From Methyloprofundus sp. (lineage in GTDB: Bacteria; Pseudomonadota; Gammaproteobacteria; Methylococcales; Methylomonadaceae): a DNA stretch of 56,104 nt. The notes beneath the pieces are model-generated. The model worked only from the letters and a program-made list of their open reading frames with translations, did not search any database and was not told the origin of the DNA. The translations under genes were made by a program, and so were the position numbers. Of this stretch, positions 17,939 to 27,501 are shown one piece after another; position 1 is the stretch's first letter, and each line of letters begins with the position of its first letter. The stretch spans positions 1 to 56,104 of the forward strand of contig JAQRMR010000057.1 of the NCBI GenBank assembly GCA_028599115.1, written 5' to 3'.

Positions 17939-19222
17939 TTATAAGTTTTTAACTACAGTAACAACGGCCGCTGTGAGTGTTTCTAGCTCATTGTCAGAAA
18001 TAATAAATGGCGGCATCAAATAAATAAGTTTATTGAATGGTCGTACCCAAACACCTGCTTCAACAAATTTTGGCTGTAAGCTTTTAATATCAATAGCATC
18101 GTGTAATTCAATGACACCGATAGCCCCGAGTACACGCACTTCTTTTACGGCTGAAAAATCTTTACACGGGTTCAAGCCTTTTTGTAGTAATCCTTCTATA
18201 TTGTTGACTGTTTTTTGCCAAGGCGAATCTAAAAGTAATTTTAAGCTGGCTAAAGCCGTTGCGCAGGCAAGAGGGTTAGCCATAAACGTAGGGCCATGCA
18301 TGAAAATACCTGGCTCACCGTCACGAATACTGAGCGCAATTTCTTCCGTGGCTAATGTGGCAGCCAGAGTCATATAACCACCAGTTAGTGCTTTACCTAA
18401 GCAAAGTATATCGGGGCTAATTTGTGCATGTTCACAAGCAAATAGTTTTCCGGTACGGCCAAAGCCAGTCGCAATTTCATCTAAAATCAATAAGACATCA
18501 TACTGCGTGCATAGCTCTCGTACTTGACGTAAATAGTCGGCTGAATAAAAACGCATACCACCAGCACCTTGCACGATAGGTTCTAAAATAACAGCCGCAA
18601 TTTGTTGTTGATGTTGTGCGAGTGTTTCTTTAAATTGTGTAATATCTTCAGTTGTACAAGGCTCGCCAAAGCGACAGCAAGGGGCATCAACAAATAATTG
18701 TTGGCTAAGCGTGCTGCTAAATAGGCTGTGCATGCCATTTTCTGGGTCACTCACAGACATAGCGCCAAAGGTATCGCCATGATAACCATTACGGACGGTT
18801 AATAGTTGTTTTTTTGAGGGTTGGTTTTTTGTGTGCCAATATTGAATCGCCATTTTCATGGCAACCTCAACAGCAACTGAACCAGAATCTGCAAAAAATA
18901 CCGTTTGTAAGGGTTCTGGGGTTATTTCTACAAGCTGTAATGCTAAATCAATCGCAGGTTGATGAGTAAGGCCACCAAACATAATATGCGACATATTTTG
19001 TAATTGGTCTGTTACTGCTTGATTTAATATGGGGTGATTGTAGCCATGAATGGCACTCCACCAAGAAGACATGCCGTCGATTAGCTGTCGGCCATCTGTC
19101 AGGTTAATGGTCACGCCATGCGCTGATTTTACTGGGTAAACAGGGTAATCGGCTTGCACTGCGCTATAAGGGTGCCAGACGTGTTTTTGATCGAGTTTAT
19201 TTAAGGTATCTAATGATTGCAC
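17939..19222 (-). CDS. bioA: adenosylmethionine-8-amino-7-oxononanoate aminotransferase
   Basis: 427 aa class III PLP aminotransferase. The N-terminal HVWHPYSAVQADYPV and DGMSSWWSAIHGYNHP are BioA signatures. YHGDTFGAMSVSDPENGMH, ILDEIATGFGRTGKLFACEHA and the PLP lysine in LGKALTGGYMTLAATL (about residue 280) follow. It converts KAPA to DAPA with S-adenosylmethionine as amino donor in biotin synthesis. The remaining bio genes are not in this window. It lies downstream of dksA on the same strand but behind a terminator. Confidence 0.95.
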   Translation of the reverse strand: MQSLDTLNKLDQKHVWHPYSAVQADYPVYPVKSAHGVTINLTDGRQLIDGMSSWWSAIHGYNHPILNQAVTDQLQNMSHIMFGGLTHQPAIDLALQLVEITPEPLQTVFFADSGSVAVEVAMKMAIQYWHTKNQPSKKQLLTVRNGYHGDTFGAMSVSDPENGMHSLFSSTLSQQLFVDAPCCRFGEPCTTEDITQFKETLAQHQQQIAAVILEPIVQGAGGMRFYSADYLRQVRELCTQYDVLLILDEIATGFGRTGKLFACEHAQISPDILCLGKALTGGYMTLAATLATEEIALSIRDGEPGIFMHGPTFMANPLACATALASLKLLLDSPWQKTVNNIEGLLQKGLNPCKDFSAVKEVRVLGAIGVIELHDAIDIKSLQPKFVEAGVWVRPFNKLIYLMPPFIISDNELETLTAAVVTVVKNL

Positions 19223-19245
19223 AGGCTAAAAGGAAGCAGAGGTGA

Positions 19246-19276
19246 CAAAAGGGTGGTAAACGATATAACCACCCTT
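19246..19276 (-). terminator. intrinsic terminator of dksA
   Basis: Read on the minus strand, AAGGGTGGT pairs with ACCACCCTT (19268-19276 with 19249-19257) across a 10-base loop and is followed by TTTTG. It lies 12 bases past the dksA stop and separates dksA from bioA. Confidence 0.8.
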
Positions 19277-19287
19277 AAAAAAGCTAT

Positions 19288-19722
19288 TTAGCTCATTTGT
19301 TTTTCGCGTTTTTCGTCTAATGTTTTACAGTCTATACAAAGAACGGCGGTAGGGCGTGCTTCCAAACGGCGTACGCCAATTTCAATACCACAACCTTCAC
19401 AGTAGCCATAATTTTCTGAATCAATCATTGCAAGGGATTCATCAATTTTCTTCAGTAATTTTCTCTCTCTATCGCGAGTTCTTAGTTCTAAGCTAAATTC
19501 AGACTCTTGTGAGGCGCGATCGTTAGGGTCTGGGTAGTTGGCAGCATCTTCTCGCATATGTCCCATAGTACGATCAACTTCCTGCATTAAATCATTTTTC
19601 CAGGTGTTTAGAATCATTCTAAAGTGTGTTTCTTGATTTTCATTCATAAACTCTTCGCCTTTTTCTTCTTCATAAGGCGTAAAATTGAAAGGGGTGCTTT
19701 CAGCTGAGTTGTTATTGGCCAT
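19288..19722 (-). CDS. dksA: RNA polymerase-binding transcription factor DksA
   Basis: 144 aa. The coiled-coil domain carries the tip acid residues in the MREDAANYPDPNDRASQESE region. A C4 zinc finger closes the protein (CEGC at about 112 and CIDC about 21 residues later). With ppGpp it reprograms RNA polymerase in the stringent response. I set the start at 19722 because AGGAGT lies at ideal distance upstream of this ATG and the conserved N-terminus begins here; 21 further in-frame codons upstream are unlike DksA. Confidence 0.95.
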   Translation of the reverse strand: MANNNSAESTPFNFTPYEEEKGEEFMNENQETHFRMILNTWKNDLMQEVDRTMGHMREDAANYPDPNDRASQESEFSLELRTRDRERKLLKKIDESLAMIDSENYGYCEGCGIEIGVRRLEARPTAVLCIDCKTLDEKREKQMS

Positions 19723-19834
19723 CCACTGACTCCTGATAAGTTTAAAAAACTGCGCATTTTTAACAAGATAAGCACAATAAAGCAAGATAAATAATAATAT
19801 GAATGATTTTTCACTACTTAAATTGAACTAAAAA

Positions 19835-20995
19835 ATGCACATAGCAAAAAGAATGCAAACCATTACTCCCTTTTATGTCATGGAGTTACTACGCCGAGCG
19901 AAGCAGTTAGAGTCGGAAGGGCGAGACATTATTCATATGGAGATTGGTGAGCCAGCTTTGCCTACGCCGGAATTAATTACTCAAGCAGGTTTGCAGTACG
20001 TTGCACAAGGGCAAGTTAAATATACGCCGGCCGCTGGTTTATATGAATTAAGACAAAAAATAGCGGATTTTTATCAACAGCGCTACCAAGTGAATGTGCC
20101 GGCAGAGCGAATTTTTATTACACCAGGTGCGTCAGGTGCATTTTTATTAGCTTTGGGTGTTAGTATCAACGAAGGGGATGAATTATTGTTATCTGACCCT
20201 TGTTACCCTTGTAATCAAAATTTTATTCGACTATTTTCAGGGCAGGTCAAGAAAGTACCTGTTTATGCAGAAACAAATTATCAGTTATCAGCAGAATTAA
20301 TCGCACAAAATTGGTCAGATGAAACTTGCGCAGCTGTGGTAGCTTCACCATCTAACCCGACAGGAACTATTATTGAGCGTGCTGAACTGCAAAAATTAAT
20401 TGCTGCGATAGAAAGAAAGAAGGGGTTTTTATTTTCTGATGAAATTTACCATGGCTTAGTCTATGAAGAAGGTATAGCAAGCGCCTTGGAATTTAGTGAT
20501 CAAGTTTTTGTTATTAATAGCTTTTCTAAGTTCTTTGGGATGACAGGTTGGCGTGCAGGTTGGTTGGTTGTGCCGGAAGAATTTATTGAGGCAACGGAAA
20601 AATTAGCACAAAATATTTTTATTTCTACGGCGAGTCATTCACAATATGCGGCGCTTGCTGCATTTGAAGAACAAACATTGCAAGAACTAGAAAATAGACG
20701 GCAAGGTTTTGCAGAAAAGCGCGATTTTTTATATGCAGAGTTAATTCGCTTAGGCTTTAAAATCCCGGTTAAACCTGCTGGGGCTTTTTATATTTATGCG
20801 GATTGCAGTGCATTTAGCGAAGATAGTCAAAATTTTGCTGAGTTGTTGCTGGAAGAGTTGGGTGTTGCTGTGACACCGGGAAAGGATTTTGGTAGCAATG
20901 AAAGTGAGCGGTATATTCGCTTTGCATATACCACAAGTATTGAGCGCATTGCGGAAGCAATGCAGCGTTTAGAACAGTTTTTAACTAAAAAATAA
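19835..20995 (+). CDS. class I PLP-dependent aminotransferase
   Basis: 386 aa fold-type I aminotransferase. MEIGEPALPTPELI is the N-terminal substrate segment. SPSNPTGTIIE contains the conserved Asn, SDEIYHGLVYE the Asp/Tyr pair, and SFSKFFGMTGWRAGW the PLP lysine (about residue 232). The C-terminal YIRFAYTTSIERI holds the carboxylate-binding Arg. It resembles the AspC/AlaA-like subgroup of uncertain substrate; alanine or aspartate transamination is plausible. The rhodanese gene follows after 4 bases. Confidence 0.9.
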   Translation: MHIAKRMQTITPFYVMELLRRAKQLESEGRDIIHMEIGEPALPTPELITQAGLQYVAQGQVKYTPAAGLYELRQKIADFYQQRYQVNVPAERIFITPGASGAFLLALGVSINEGDELLLSDPCYPCNQNFIRLFSGQVKKVPVYAETNYQLSAELIAQNWSDETCAAVVASPSNPTGTIIERAELQKLIAAIERKKGFLFSDEIYHGLVYEEGIASALEFSDQVFVINSFSKFFGMTGWRAGWLVVPEEFIEATEKLAQNIFISTASHSQYAALAAFEEQTLQELENRRQGFAEKRDFLYAELIRLGFKIPVKPAGAFYIYADCSAFSEDSQNFAELLLEELGVAVTPGKDFGSNESERYIRFAYTTSIERIAEAMQRLEQFLTKK

Positions 20996-20999
20996 TATT

Positions 21000-21323
21000 A
21001 TGGCCGTACAAGAAATATCAGCGATCTATTTACAACAGCAATTACTCGATAATGCAGAAAAGTACTTTTTATTAGATGTGCGTGAGCCATTTGAATATGA
21101 CATTGCAAAGTTGGCAACAAGTCAGTTAATCCCTATGAACCAAATTGCAGACCGCTTAACAGAGTTACCTAAAGGTAAAGAAATAGTGGTTATCTGTCAC
21201 CATGGTATGCGTAGCGCCCAAGTAGCTTATTTTTTAGATCAGCAAGGGTTTACTTGTTTAAATTTAACGGGCGGGATTGATGCTTGGGCAAAGGCATGTG
21301 ATGAAGCAATGGCGCTTTATTAA
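21000..21323 (+). CDS. rhodanese-like domain protein
   Basis: 107 aa single rhodanese domain. LLDVREPFEYDIAKL is the CH2A motif. The active-site loop is CHHGMRS, with Cys about residue 63. LTGGIDAWAKACD is the C-terminal signature. Such proteins carry persulfide sulfur on the cysteine. It is coupled to the aminotransferase upstream. Its stop overlaps the stop of epmB on the opposite strand by four bases. Confidence 0.92.
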   Translation: MAVQEISAIYLQQQLLDNAEKYFLLDVREPFEYDIAKLATSQLIPMNQIADRLTELPKGKEIVVICHHGMRSAQVAYFLDQQGFTCLNLTGGIDAWAKACDEAMALY

Positions 21324-22303
21324 AACAATAAGGTTTTTGATGCCTTCCCAGGTTCTTCTTTGACTAATTTAGGTACTAAATAACCAGAAAGCCTTTTTTG
21401 TAATAATTGATGCAGATGTATGGCCTCTTTGGACTGAATATCAAAATGCGCAGTACCTTTAGCTTTATCAAGCGTATGTAAATAATATGGCAAAATACCG
21501 CAAGAAAATAATTTTTCGCTCAGTTGAGTGAGTGTCTCAATATTATTATTAATATTTTTTAACAAAACACTTTGGTTAAGTAGGGTGATATTGCTTTGTT
21601 TTAATTTTAAACAAGCCTGGTTTACATCGACACTTAATTCATTTGGGTGGTTGCAATGGGTGACGATAATCACTGCTAGCGGCGTATTTTGTAATAGTTT
21701 GCTTAGTTCTGTGGTAATTCGTGAAGGCAATACAATCGGTAGTCGAGTATGGAAACGCACACGTTTTATATGAGGAATTTCAGCTAAATTTTGTAATAAG
21801 TGCTGAATTCGTTGATCTGTTAGTAATAGAGGATCGCCACCGCTAAAAATAAGTTCGTTGATGTGTTGGTTTTCTTGTAGATATTGAAAAGCACGCTCTT
21901 CATTTTGGCGAGTTAATTGTGCATCGCTATAGGGAAAGTTGCGCCTAAAGCAAAATCGACAGTTGATAGCGCAACCGCCTGTGGTAATAAATAAAGCACG
22001 GTCATGGTATTTGTGAATTAAGCAATTATCTTTTAATGCGTTTAAGTCGCCAACAGGGTCATCTAAATAATTTTTGGGATTGATTAGTTCTTTTGCAGTG
22101 GGTAAAACTTGTAATAGTAAAGGGTCGGTTGGGTTGCCTTTTTCTATATTGTTGGCATAACTGAGAGGAATTCGGAGAGGGAAGTCTTTATCGGCAGCAG
22201 TAGAAATAAGATTGGAATTAAGTTCTAAAAAATTGAGTAAGTCGGCTGGTTTTGTAAAGGATTGACTAAGCTCTTTTTGCCATAAGGAGGAAGTTGAATT
22301 CAT
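21320..22303 (-). CDS. epmB: EF-P beta-lysylation protein EpmB (lysine 2,3-aminomutase-like)
   Basis: About 327 aa radical SAM protein. MEKGNPxDPLLLQVLP-type text (NIEKGNPTDPLLLQVL) precedes the iron-sulfur motif CAINCRFCFRR, and ELIFSGGDPLLLTD follows, as in the KamA family. EpmB turns L-alpha-lysine into R-beta-lysine, which EpmA attaches to EF-P. I prefer the ATG at 22303, which aligns with E. coli EpmB; a TTG nine codons earlier is possible. It is divergent from efp, with epmA right behind efp, so all three genes of the modification pathway sit together. Confidence 0.93.
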   Translation of the reverse strand: MNSTSSLWQKELSQSFTKPADLLNFLELNSNLISTAADKDFPLRIPLSYANNIEKGNPTDPLLLQVLPTAKELINPKNYLDDPVGDLNALKDNCLIHKYHDRALFITTGGCAINCRFCFRRNFPYSDAQLTRQNEERAFQYLQENQHINELIFSGGDPLLLTDQRIQHLLQNLAEIPHIKRVRFHTRLPIVLPSRITTELSKLLQNTPLAVIIVTHCNHPNELSVDVNQACLKLKQSNITLLNQSVLLKNINNNIETLTQLSEKLFSCGILPYYLHTLDKAKGTAHFDIQSKEAIHLHQLLQKRLSGYLVPKLVKEEPGKASKTLLF

Positions 22304-22432
22304 AAGGTAAAATAGCGTTGTAACGAGCAAGCAGGGCTTTGTAATGGCGATAAATGTGTCTGTGTGAATACATCTACCTTAAGGCAGGCTATAATAGCAA
22401 AGTTTTAATTAATAATGGCAATAGAGGAAAAA

Positions 22433-23002
22433 ATGGCAAGTTTTAGTACAAGTGAATTTAAAGCTGGAATGAAGATAATAATGGACTCAGACCCTTGCGC
22501 CATTATAGAAAATGAGTTTGTGAAACCGGGGAAAGGGCAAGCCTTTAATCGCGTTAAAATCAGAAATTTAAAAAATGGCCGTGTAATAGAACGTACATTT
22601 AAATCAGGTGAATCTGTAGAAGCGGCAGATGTTATTGATTTGGATATGCAATATCTATATAACGATGGTGAGTTTTTTCACTTTATGGATCCTGAAAGTT
22701 TTGAACAATATCAGGCAGATGAATCTGCAGTTAACGAGACTAAGCTTTGGTTAAAAGACCAAGATATGTGTATTCTTACTTTGTGGAATGATGCTCCAAT
22801 TAGCGTAACACCGCCAAATTTTGTTGAATTGACAGTGACTGATACAGATCCTGGTTTAAAAGGTGATACCTCGGGCGGTGGTGGAAAACCAGCGACTATG
22901 GAAACAGGTGCGGTAGTACGTGTGCCTTTATTTGTGCAAATTGGCGAGCTATTAAAAATTGATACTCGTACGGGTGAGTATGTATCAAGAGCTAAAGCTT
23001 AG
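22433..23002 (+). CDS. efp: elongation factor P
   Basis: 189 aa, three beta-barrel domains. The loop VKPGKGQAF carries the lysine that is beta-lysylated (Lys34 equivalent). The C-terminus has [16 protein letters not shown] and [12 protein letters not shown] rescues ribosomes stalled at polyproline. The start at 22433 is preceded by GAGGAAAAA; the ATG six codons earlier lacks a comparable site. Its stop overlaps the start of epmA. Confidence 0.96.
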   Translation: MASFSTSEFKAGMKIIMDSDPCAIIENEFVKPGKGQAFNRVKIRNLKNGRVIERTFKSGESVEAADVIDLDMQYLYNDGEFFHFMDPESFEQYQADESAVNETKLWLKDQDMCILTLWNDAPISVTPPNFVELTVTDTDPGLKGDTSGGGGKPATMETGAVVRVPLFVQIGELLKIDTRTGEYVSRAKA

Positions 23003-23970
23003 TGAATGATAATTGGCAGCCCAGTTGTAATTTAGAAGCATTACAACAGCGGGCTGCGATGCTGCATGATATTCGTGCTTATTTTTATGCACAAAATGTC
23101 TTGGAAGTGGAAACGCCTATTTTATGCAACGCCATAGGAACTGATCCTTACCTGGATTTTTTTGCGACAAGAATGCGGGGTACTCAGCTCTATTTGCAAA
23201 CATCCCCCGAGTTTTCTATGAAGCGTTTGCTAGCAGCAGATGTGGGGTCAATCTACCAAATCACTAAGGCATTTAGGCAAGGAGAGTCAGGGCGTTATCA
23301 CAACCCTGAATTTACTTTGTTAGAGTGGTATCGGGTAGGGTTTGATTTATTTGATTTAATGGATGATGTAGAGCAGTTATTAATACCGCTACTAAAAAAA
23401 TCAGCTTTTTTATTAAAAGCAAAAAGGCTGAAGTATGCTGATGTATTTGAGAAGTATACAGGGTTAAATCCCTTGAAATTTTCCGAACAAGATTATCGAG
23501 CTGTTGCTGAGAGATTAGGTTTTCATGATGCCGGTAAGCTATGTGGTAGTGAGCATAGTTTATGGCTAGATTTCTTGTTTAGCCAGTGCGTGCAAAAACA
23601 ACTGGCTAAAAATCAGGTATGTATGGTTTATCATTACCCTGCTTGCTTGCCTTCATTAGCGCGGAGGAATGTAGAAAACCATTTGTTGGTCGAGCGTGTT
23701 GAGATATTTATTGATGGCGTGGAAATTGCGAATGGTTATTTTGAGTTAACTGACGCAATTGAGCAGGAAGAGCGGTTTGAACAGGAAATTTTACAAAGAA
23801 TGGACAATAATTCAGCTTCTGTTGAAAAGGATCATCGATTATTAGCGGCTTTAAAAAGTGGATTAGCTGATTGTTCAGGTATTGCTATTGGCTTGGATCG
23901 TTTACTGATGGTTTTAGCTAAAAAAGAAAACATTAATGAAGTCTTAGCCTTTCCTATTAGGCAGGCATAG
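23002..23970 (+). CDS. epmA: EF-P lysine lysyltransferase EpmA (GenX/PoxA)
   Basis: 322 aa, a lysyl-tRNA synthetase catalytic core without the anticodon-binding domain. Class II motifs are visible: VLEVETPILC (motif 1), ITKAFRQGESGRYHNPEFTLLEWYR (motif 2, shown in part) and GIAIGLDRLLMVL (motif 3). It activates beta-lysine and transfers it to EF-P Lys34. The start is a GTG that overlaps the last base of the efp stop (TAGTG), indicating coupled translation. Confidence 0.95.
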   Translation: MNDNWQPSCNLEALQQRAAMLHDIRAYFYAQNVLEVETPILCNAIGTDPYLDFFATRMRGTQLYLQTSPEFSMKRLLAADVGSIYQITKAFRQGESGRYHNPEFTLLEWYRVGFDLFDLMDDVEQLLIPLLKKSAFLLKAKRLKYADVFEKYTGLNPLKFSEQDYRAVAERLGFHDAGKLCGSEHSLWLDFLFSQCVQKQLAKNQVCMVYHYPACLPSLARRNVENHLLVERVEIFIDGVEIANGYFELTDAIEQEERFEQEILQRMDNNSASVEKDHRLLAALKSGLADCSGIAIGLDRLLMVLAKKENINEVLAFPIRQA

Positions 23971-24057
23971 TCCTTTTTATGAATTTACACGTATTGATAC
24001 GGCCAAATTTACTTAAGCTCCGAGTAATAGACTCTGAGTTGTTAATTTTTAACTTAT

Positions 24058-26421
24058 ATGAAATTTAAAATTTTTATCCCTTTTTTATCGTTAATATTCT
24101 TTCTCTCGCAAGCGGCTTATGGCGAGGAAAGGGGCTTTGTTGTTCAGGATATTAAAGTCGTTGGTTTGCAACGAATTTCCGTTGGTACGGTTTTTAATTA
24201 CCTACCTGTTAATGTGGGCGATACTTTACAGCAAAAAAACGTAGGCCCTGCGATTAGGGCGCTGTTTAAAACAGGTTTTTTTAAGAATATTAGCCTGCAG
24301 CGAGACGCTAATACACTTTTAATCGTTGTGAAAGAACGACCTTCAATTGCTGAAATTGAGATGGAAGGTAATGAAGATTTAAGCACCGACGATTTAACAA
24401 AAGCGCTAAAAGGAATTGGCTTGTCTGAAGGGAGTGTGTTTAATCGGCAAGTTTTAGATAAAGTTGAGCAAGAATTACGCCGGCAATATTTTAGTCATGG
24501 TAAATATGGCTTAGAAATTAATACCAAAATTATCGACTTAGAAAGAAACCGAGTTAAGATCAATATAAATATCTCGGAAGGGGCGGTTGCTAAAATAAAG
24601 TCAGTTAATATTATTGGTAGCTCTGTTTTTCCTGAAGATGATTTATTGGATGAGTTTGAGCTAAGTGTGACATCAATGTTCTCTTTTTATACAAAAGATG
24701 ACCAATACTCTAAGCAAAAATTGACTGCAGATTTAGAACGCTTGCGTTCATACTATCTAGATCGGGGATATATTAATTTTTTAATTAAATCGACTCAGGT
24801 TTCTATTACGCCTGATAAGAAAAGTATTTATATTACGATTAATGTTGAAGAGGGTGATCTGTTTACCTTGGCTAAAGTGAAGTTAAGCGGCCAATTAATT
24901 GTGCCGCCGGAAGAGCTTATTGCTTTATTGGAGTTAGGGCCTGGTGAAACATTTTCGCGTAAAAATGCAACACGGACATCCAAGGCAATTTCTGATCGTT
25001 TAGGGGAAGAAGGTTATGCTTTTGCAAATGTTAATATGGTGCCTGATATCCATAAAGACAGCAAAACCGTTGATATGACTTTTTTTGTTGATCCTGCAAG
25101 CCGTGTTTATGTTAGACGAATTCATTTACAAGGCAATACTACGACTCGTGATCAAGTTTTGCGTAGAGAGATGCGTCAAATGGAAAACGCATGGGCTTCT
25201 TCGGCACGTATTGAACGCTCAAAAGCACGTTTAAATCGTTTGGGGTATTTTGAAAATATAGGCATAGAAACACCAACGGTTCCAGGAACACGGGACCAGA
25301 TGGATTTGGTGTATTCGGTATCGGAAAAATCATCGGGAAATTTATCTGCTGGACTGGGGTATTCTCAGACACAGGGGATTATCTATAATGCGAGTGTAAC
25401 GCAAGATAATATGTTTGGTTCTGGTAAGCGAGTCAGTTTGAGCTTTAATAAAAGTGATGTTTCTACAATGTATAGTGTTGGATTTACTAACCCTTACTTC
25501 ACAAGAGATGGTGTGCGCTTAGGCTATCATGCGATGTATCGAGAAACAGATGCAATTAAAGCTAACTTATCAAACTATTTAACCGATGTGATAAGTGGGG
25601 GCTTTAATTTCGGTTTTCCAATTAACGAAAATCAGCGCTTTAGTTTGGGATTTGATGTTAAGCATACGACAGTGAAAAAAGGAGATTTTTCACCACCTGA
25701 GTTGGATGATTGGTTAGTCCAAAATGGCGATGAATTTTTAACTTTACCTATCTCGATAGGTTGGGTCAGGGATACTTTAGATAAACCAGTGTTTTCAACT
25801 GAGGGGAGTCAGCAGCGTATTTCAGCCTCTGTTGCAATACCGGGTAGTGATGTTAAATATTATAAAATTAGTATTAAAGATCAGCATTATTTCCCATTGG
25901 CAAAAGACTTAACATTGAAATTTATGGCTTCTGCTGCTTATGGAGATGGTTATGATGGAACGGTGGGTTTACCCTTCTTTGAAAACTATTTTGGTGGGGG
26001 TGTAAATTCAGTCCGTGGTTTTCGAGATAATACTTTAGGGCCGAAAGATAATTGTAATGGGGCGGGTTATCGGGCTTGTCCAGAAAGTGCGAAAGGCAGT
26101 ACGCCGCGTCCTTACGGGGGGAATATTAAAATTCTAGGTAATACAGAGCTATTATTTCCTATCCCTTTTATGAGTGATGTCGAGTCAGTCCGTTTAAGTG
26201 TCTTTTTTGATATAGGAACGATTCAAGGTGCTACTCGAAATTTAGAAGGTAATCGGGTTGAACCAAAATTTAGTGTTTCTGAATTTAAATACTCTGCGGG
26301 CTTAGCTGCGCAGTGGATGTCGCCTTTTGGTGCTTTACAAATTAGTTATGGTTACCCTATTAATGCAGATGTTGATGATGAAACGCAAGAGTTTCAATTT
26401 AGTTTCGGTTCGCAGTTTTAG
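24058..26421 (+). CDS. bamA: outer membrane protein assembly factor BamA
   Basis: 787 aa. A signal peptide (residues 1-22, cut near AYGEE) is followed by five POTRA repeats up to about residue 350, with typical IxxVxIxGN strands such as VRRIHLQGNTTTRDQVLRRE. The 16-strand barrel contains the VRGF motif (SVRGFRDNTLGP). It ends with FSFGSQF, the C-terminal Phe signal for insertion. BamA inserts beta-barrel proteins into the outer membrane. skp follows in the same direction. Confidence 0.96.
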   Translation: MKFKIFIPFLSLIFFLSQAAYGEERGFVVQDIKVVGLQRISVGTVFNYLPVNVGDTLQQKNVGPAIRALFKTGFFKNISLQRDANTLLIVVKERPSIAEIEMEGNEDLSTDDLTKALKGIGLSEGSVFNRQVLDKVEQELRRQYFSHGKYGLEINTKIIDLERNRVKININISEGAVAKIKSVNIIGSSVFPEDDLLDEFELSVTSMFSFYTKDDQYSKQKLTADLERLRSYYLDRGYINFLIKSTQVSITPDKKSIYITINVEEGDLFTLAKVKLSGQLIVPPEELIALLELGPGETFSRKNATRTSKAISDRLGEEGYAFANVNMVPDIHKDSKTVDMTFFVDPASRVYVRRIHLQGNTTTRDQVLRREMRQMENAWASSARIERSKARLNRLGYFENIGIETPTVPGTRDQMDLVYSVSEKSSGNLSAGLGYSQTQGIIYNASVTQDNMFGSGKRVSLSFNKSDVSTMYSVGFTNPYFTRDGVRLGYHAMYRETDAIKANLSNYLTDVISGGFNFGFPINENQRFSLGFDVKHTTVKKGDFSPPELDDWLVQNGDEFLTLPISIGWVRDTLDKPVFSTEGSQQRISASVAIPGSDVKYYKISIKDQHYFPLAKDLTLKFMASAAYGDGYDGTVGLPFFENYFGGGVNSVRGFRDNTLGPKDNCNGAGYRACPESAKGSTPRPYGGNIKILGNTELLFPIPFMSDVESVRLSVFFDIGTIQGATRNLEGNRVEPKFSVSEFKYSAGLAAQWMSPFGALQISYGYPINADVDDETQEFQFSFGSQF

Positions 26422-26534
26422 AGTTTGAAAATATTAACCAATAAAATGCATTCATGTTTTAGGTTTGATTGCAGTATAATGCGTCAATTAAAGCAGTGTT
26501 TATGATAGATAAAATAAAAGGCGAGGAATGATTA

Positions 26535-27032
26535 ATGCTTAAAAAAATTATGTTTGTACTTGGAATGCTTATGTTGAGTCAAGCCGCATTAGCAGAAGTG
26601 AAAATTGGTGTCGTTAATATCCCTTTATTAATGGCTAATTCTCCTCAGGCTGCAGCAGCTAAAAAACGTATGGAAAAAGAATTTGCTCCTAAAGAAAAGC
26701 AGTTAGTTGCTCTAGGGAAGTCGATTAGAAAGCTGGAAGAAAAGTTATCTAGAGATGGCTTAACGATGTCTGAGAAAGAAAAACGTAATTTGGAACATGA
26801 TATTATTTCAAAGCGTCGTGAAGCTCAACGTGCGCAACAAGAATTTAAAGAAGATTTAGGCATACGCCGAAATGAAGAGCTTGGCAAAATGCAGAATAGA
26901 ATAAGAGAAGCAGTTAAAGCACTGGCGACCGAAGGCAAGTATGATTTATTACTTACTGAAGGTGTCATTCATGCAAGTGAAAATGTTGACGTAACGAGTA
27001 AAGTGCAAGAAAAACTAGCGCTTATTCCTTAA
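26535..27032 (+). CDS. skp: periplasmic chaperone Skp/OmpH
   Basis: 165 aa. The signal peptide MLKKIMFVLGMLMLSQAALA is followed by KIGVVNIPLLMANSPQAAAA. A long charged coiled coil (about residues 45-125, Lys/Glu/Arg-rich) forms the tentacle. The terminal strand is YDLLLTEGVIHASENVDVT. Skp carries unfolded outer membrane proteins across the periplasm to BamA. In most gammaproteobacteria lpxD follows; here 469 bases of repeats follow instead. Confidence 0.93.
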   Translation: MLKKIMFVLGMLMLSQAALAEVKIGVVNIPLLMANSPQAAAAKKRMEKEFAPKEKQLVALGKSIRKLEEKLSRDGLTMSEKEKRNLEHDIISKRREAQRAQQEFKEDLGIRRNEELGKMQNRIREAVKALATEGKYDLLLTEGVIHASENVDVTSKVQEKLALIP

Positions 27033-27055
27033 GTTAGCTTTTGGCTAAAAAATTA

Positions 27056-27217
27056 GTAACTACTCAGTGTTGCAACAAATAGTAACTCCAAGTAGTGTGT
27101 TTTTCCTGCATGCTTCTAGTAAGAATCCATGTGCAGAACCACAGGGGCATTGCGAGGAACGTACGGTGATCACTTTAGAATATAAGGATGACTGCTCATA
27201 ATTAGCTAAGTAGTTAC
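27056..27217. mobile_element. 162-bp miniature inverted-repeat element (family C)
   Basis: GTAACTACTCAG at the left end and CTAAGTAGTTAC at the right end are imperfect inverted repeats (11 of 12 match), with flanking AATT partly shared. No ORF lies inside. A solo copy of the same end occurs upstream of greB (8682-8693). It directly adjoins a second element in the skp-fabZ gap. Confidence 0.5.
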
Positions 27218-27228
27218 AAAATTAAAGT

Positions 27229-27458
27229 CTATGTCACCGTTAAGTGTTGAAAAGTTAAGATCACTCTTAAACGCCCTCGCCCCAAGCGGGGAGAGGGTTG
27301 GGTGAGGGGTAGTTAAATAAATCTCTTCTTCAAATTATTCTTTTAAAGATAAAAGAATAATGAATAGAGAGCTGTTCTTTATTCTCCTCACCCAAACCTT
27401 CTCCAGCAAGAGAGAGGGCTTAAGAGTTAATTAAATCCATACTTAACGGGTGACATAG
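27229..27458. mobile_element. 230-bp palindromic miniature element (family B)
   Basis: The ends CTATGTCACC-GTTAAGT and ACTTAACGGGTGACATAG are inverted repeats with one extra base. Inside, the CTCGCCCC...GAGAGGGTTGGGTGAGG arm (about 27272-27308) faces an inverted CTCACCCAAACCTTCTC arm (about 27387-27420), and TTATTCTTTTA/TAAAAGAATAA forms the tip. The whole unit folds as one large hairpin without coding capacity. It sits between skp and fabZ, where lpxD is usual, about 44 bases before the fabZ start. Confidence 0.75.
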
Positions 27459-27501
27459 CCAAATTAAAAGATTAATAAATTTAAAATAAAAGGTTGTTAC
27501 A

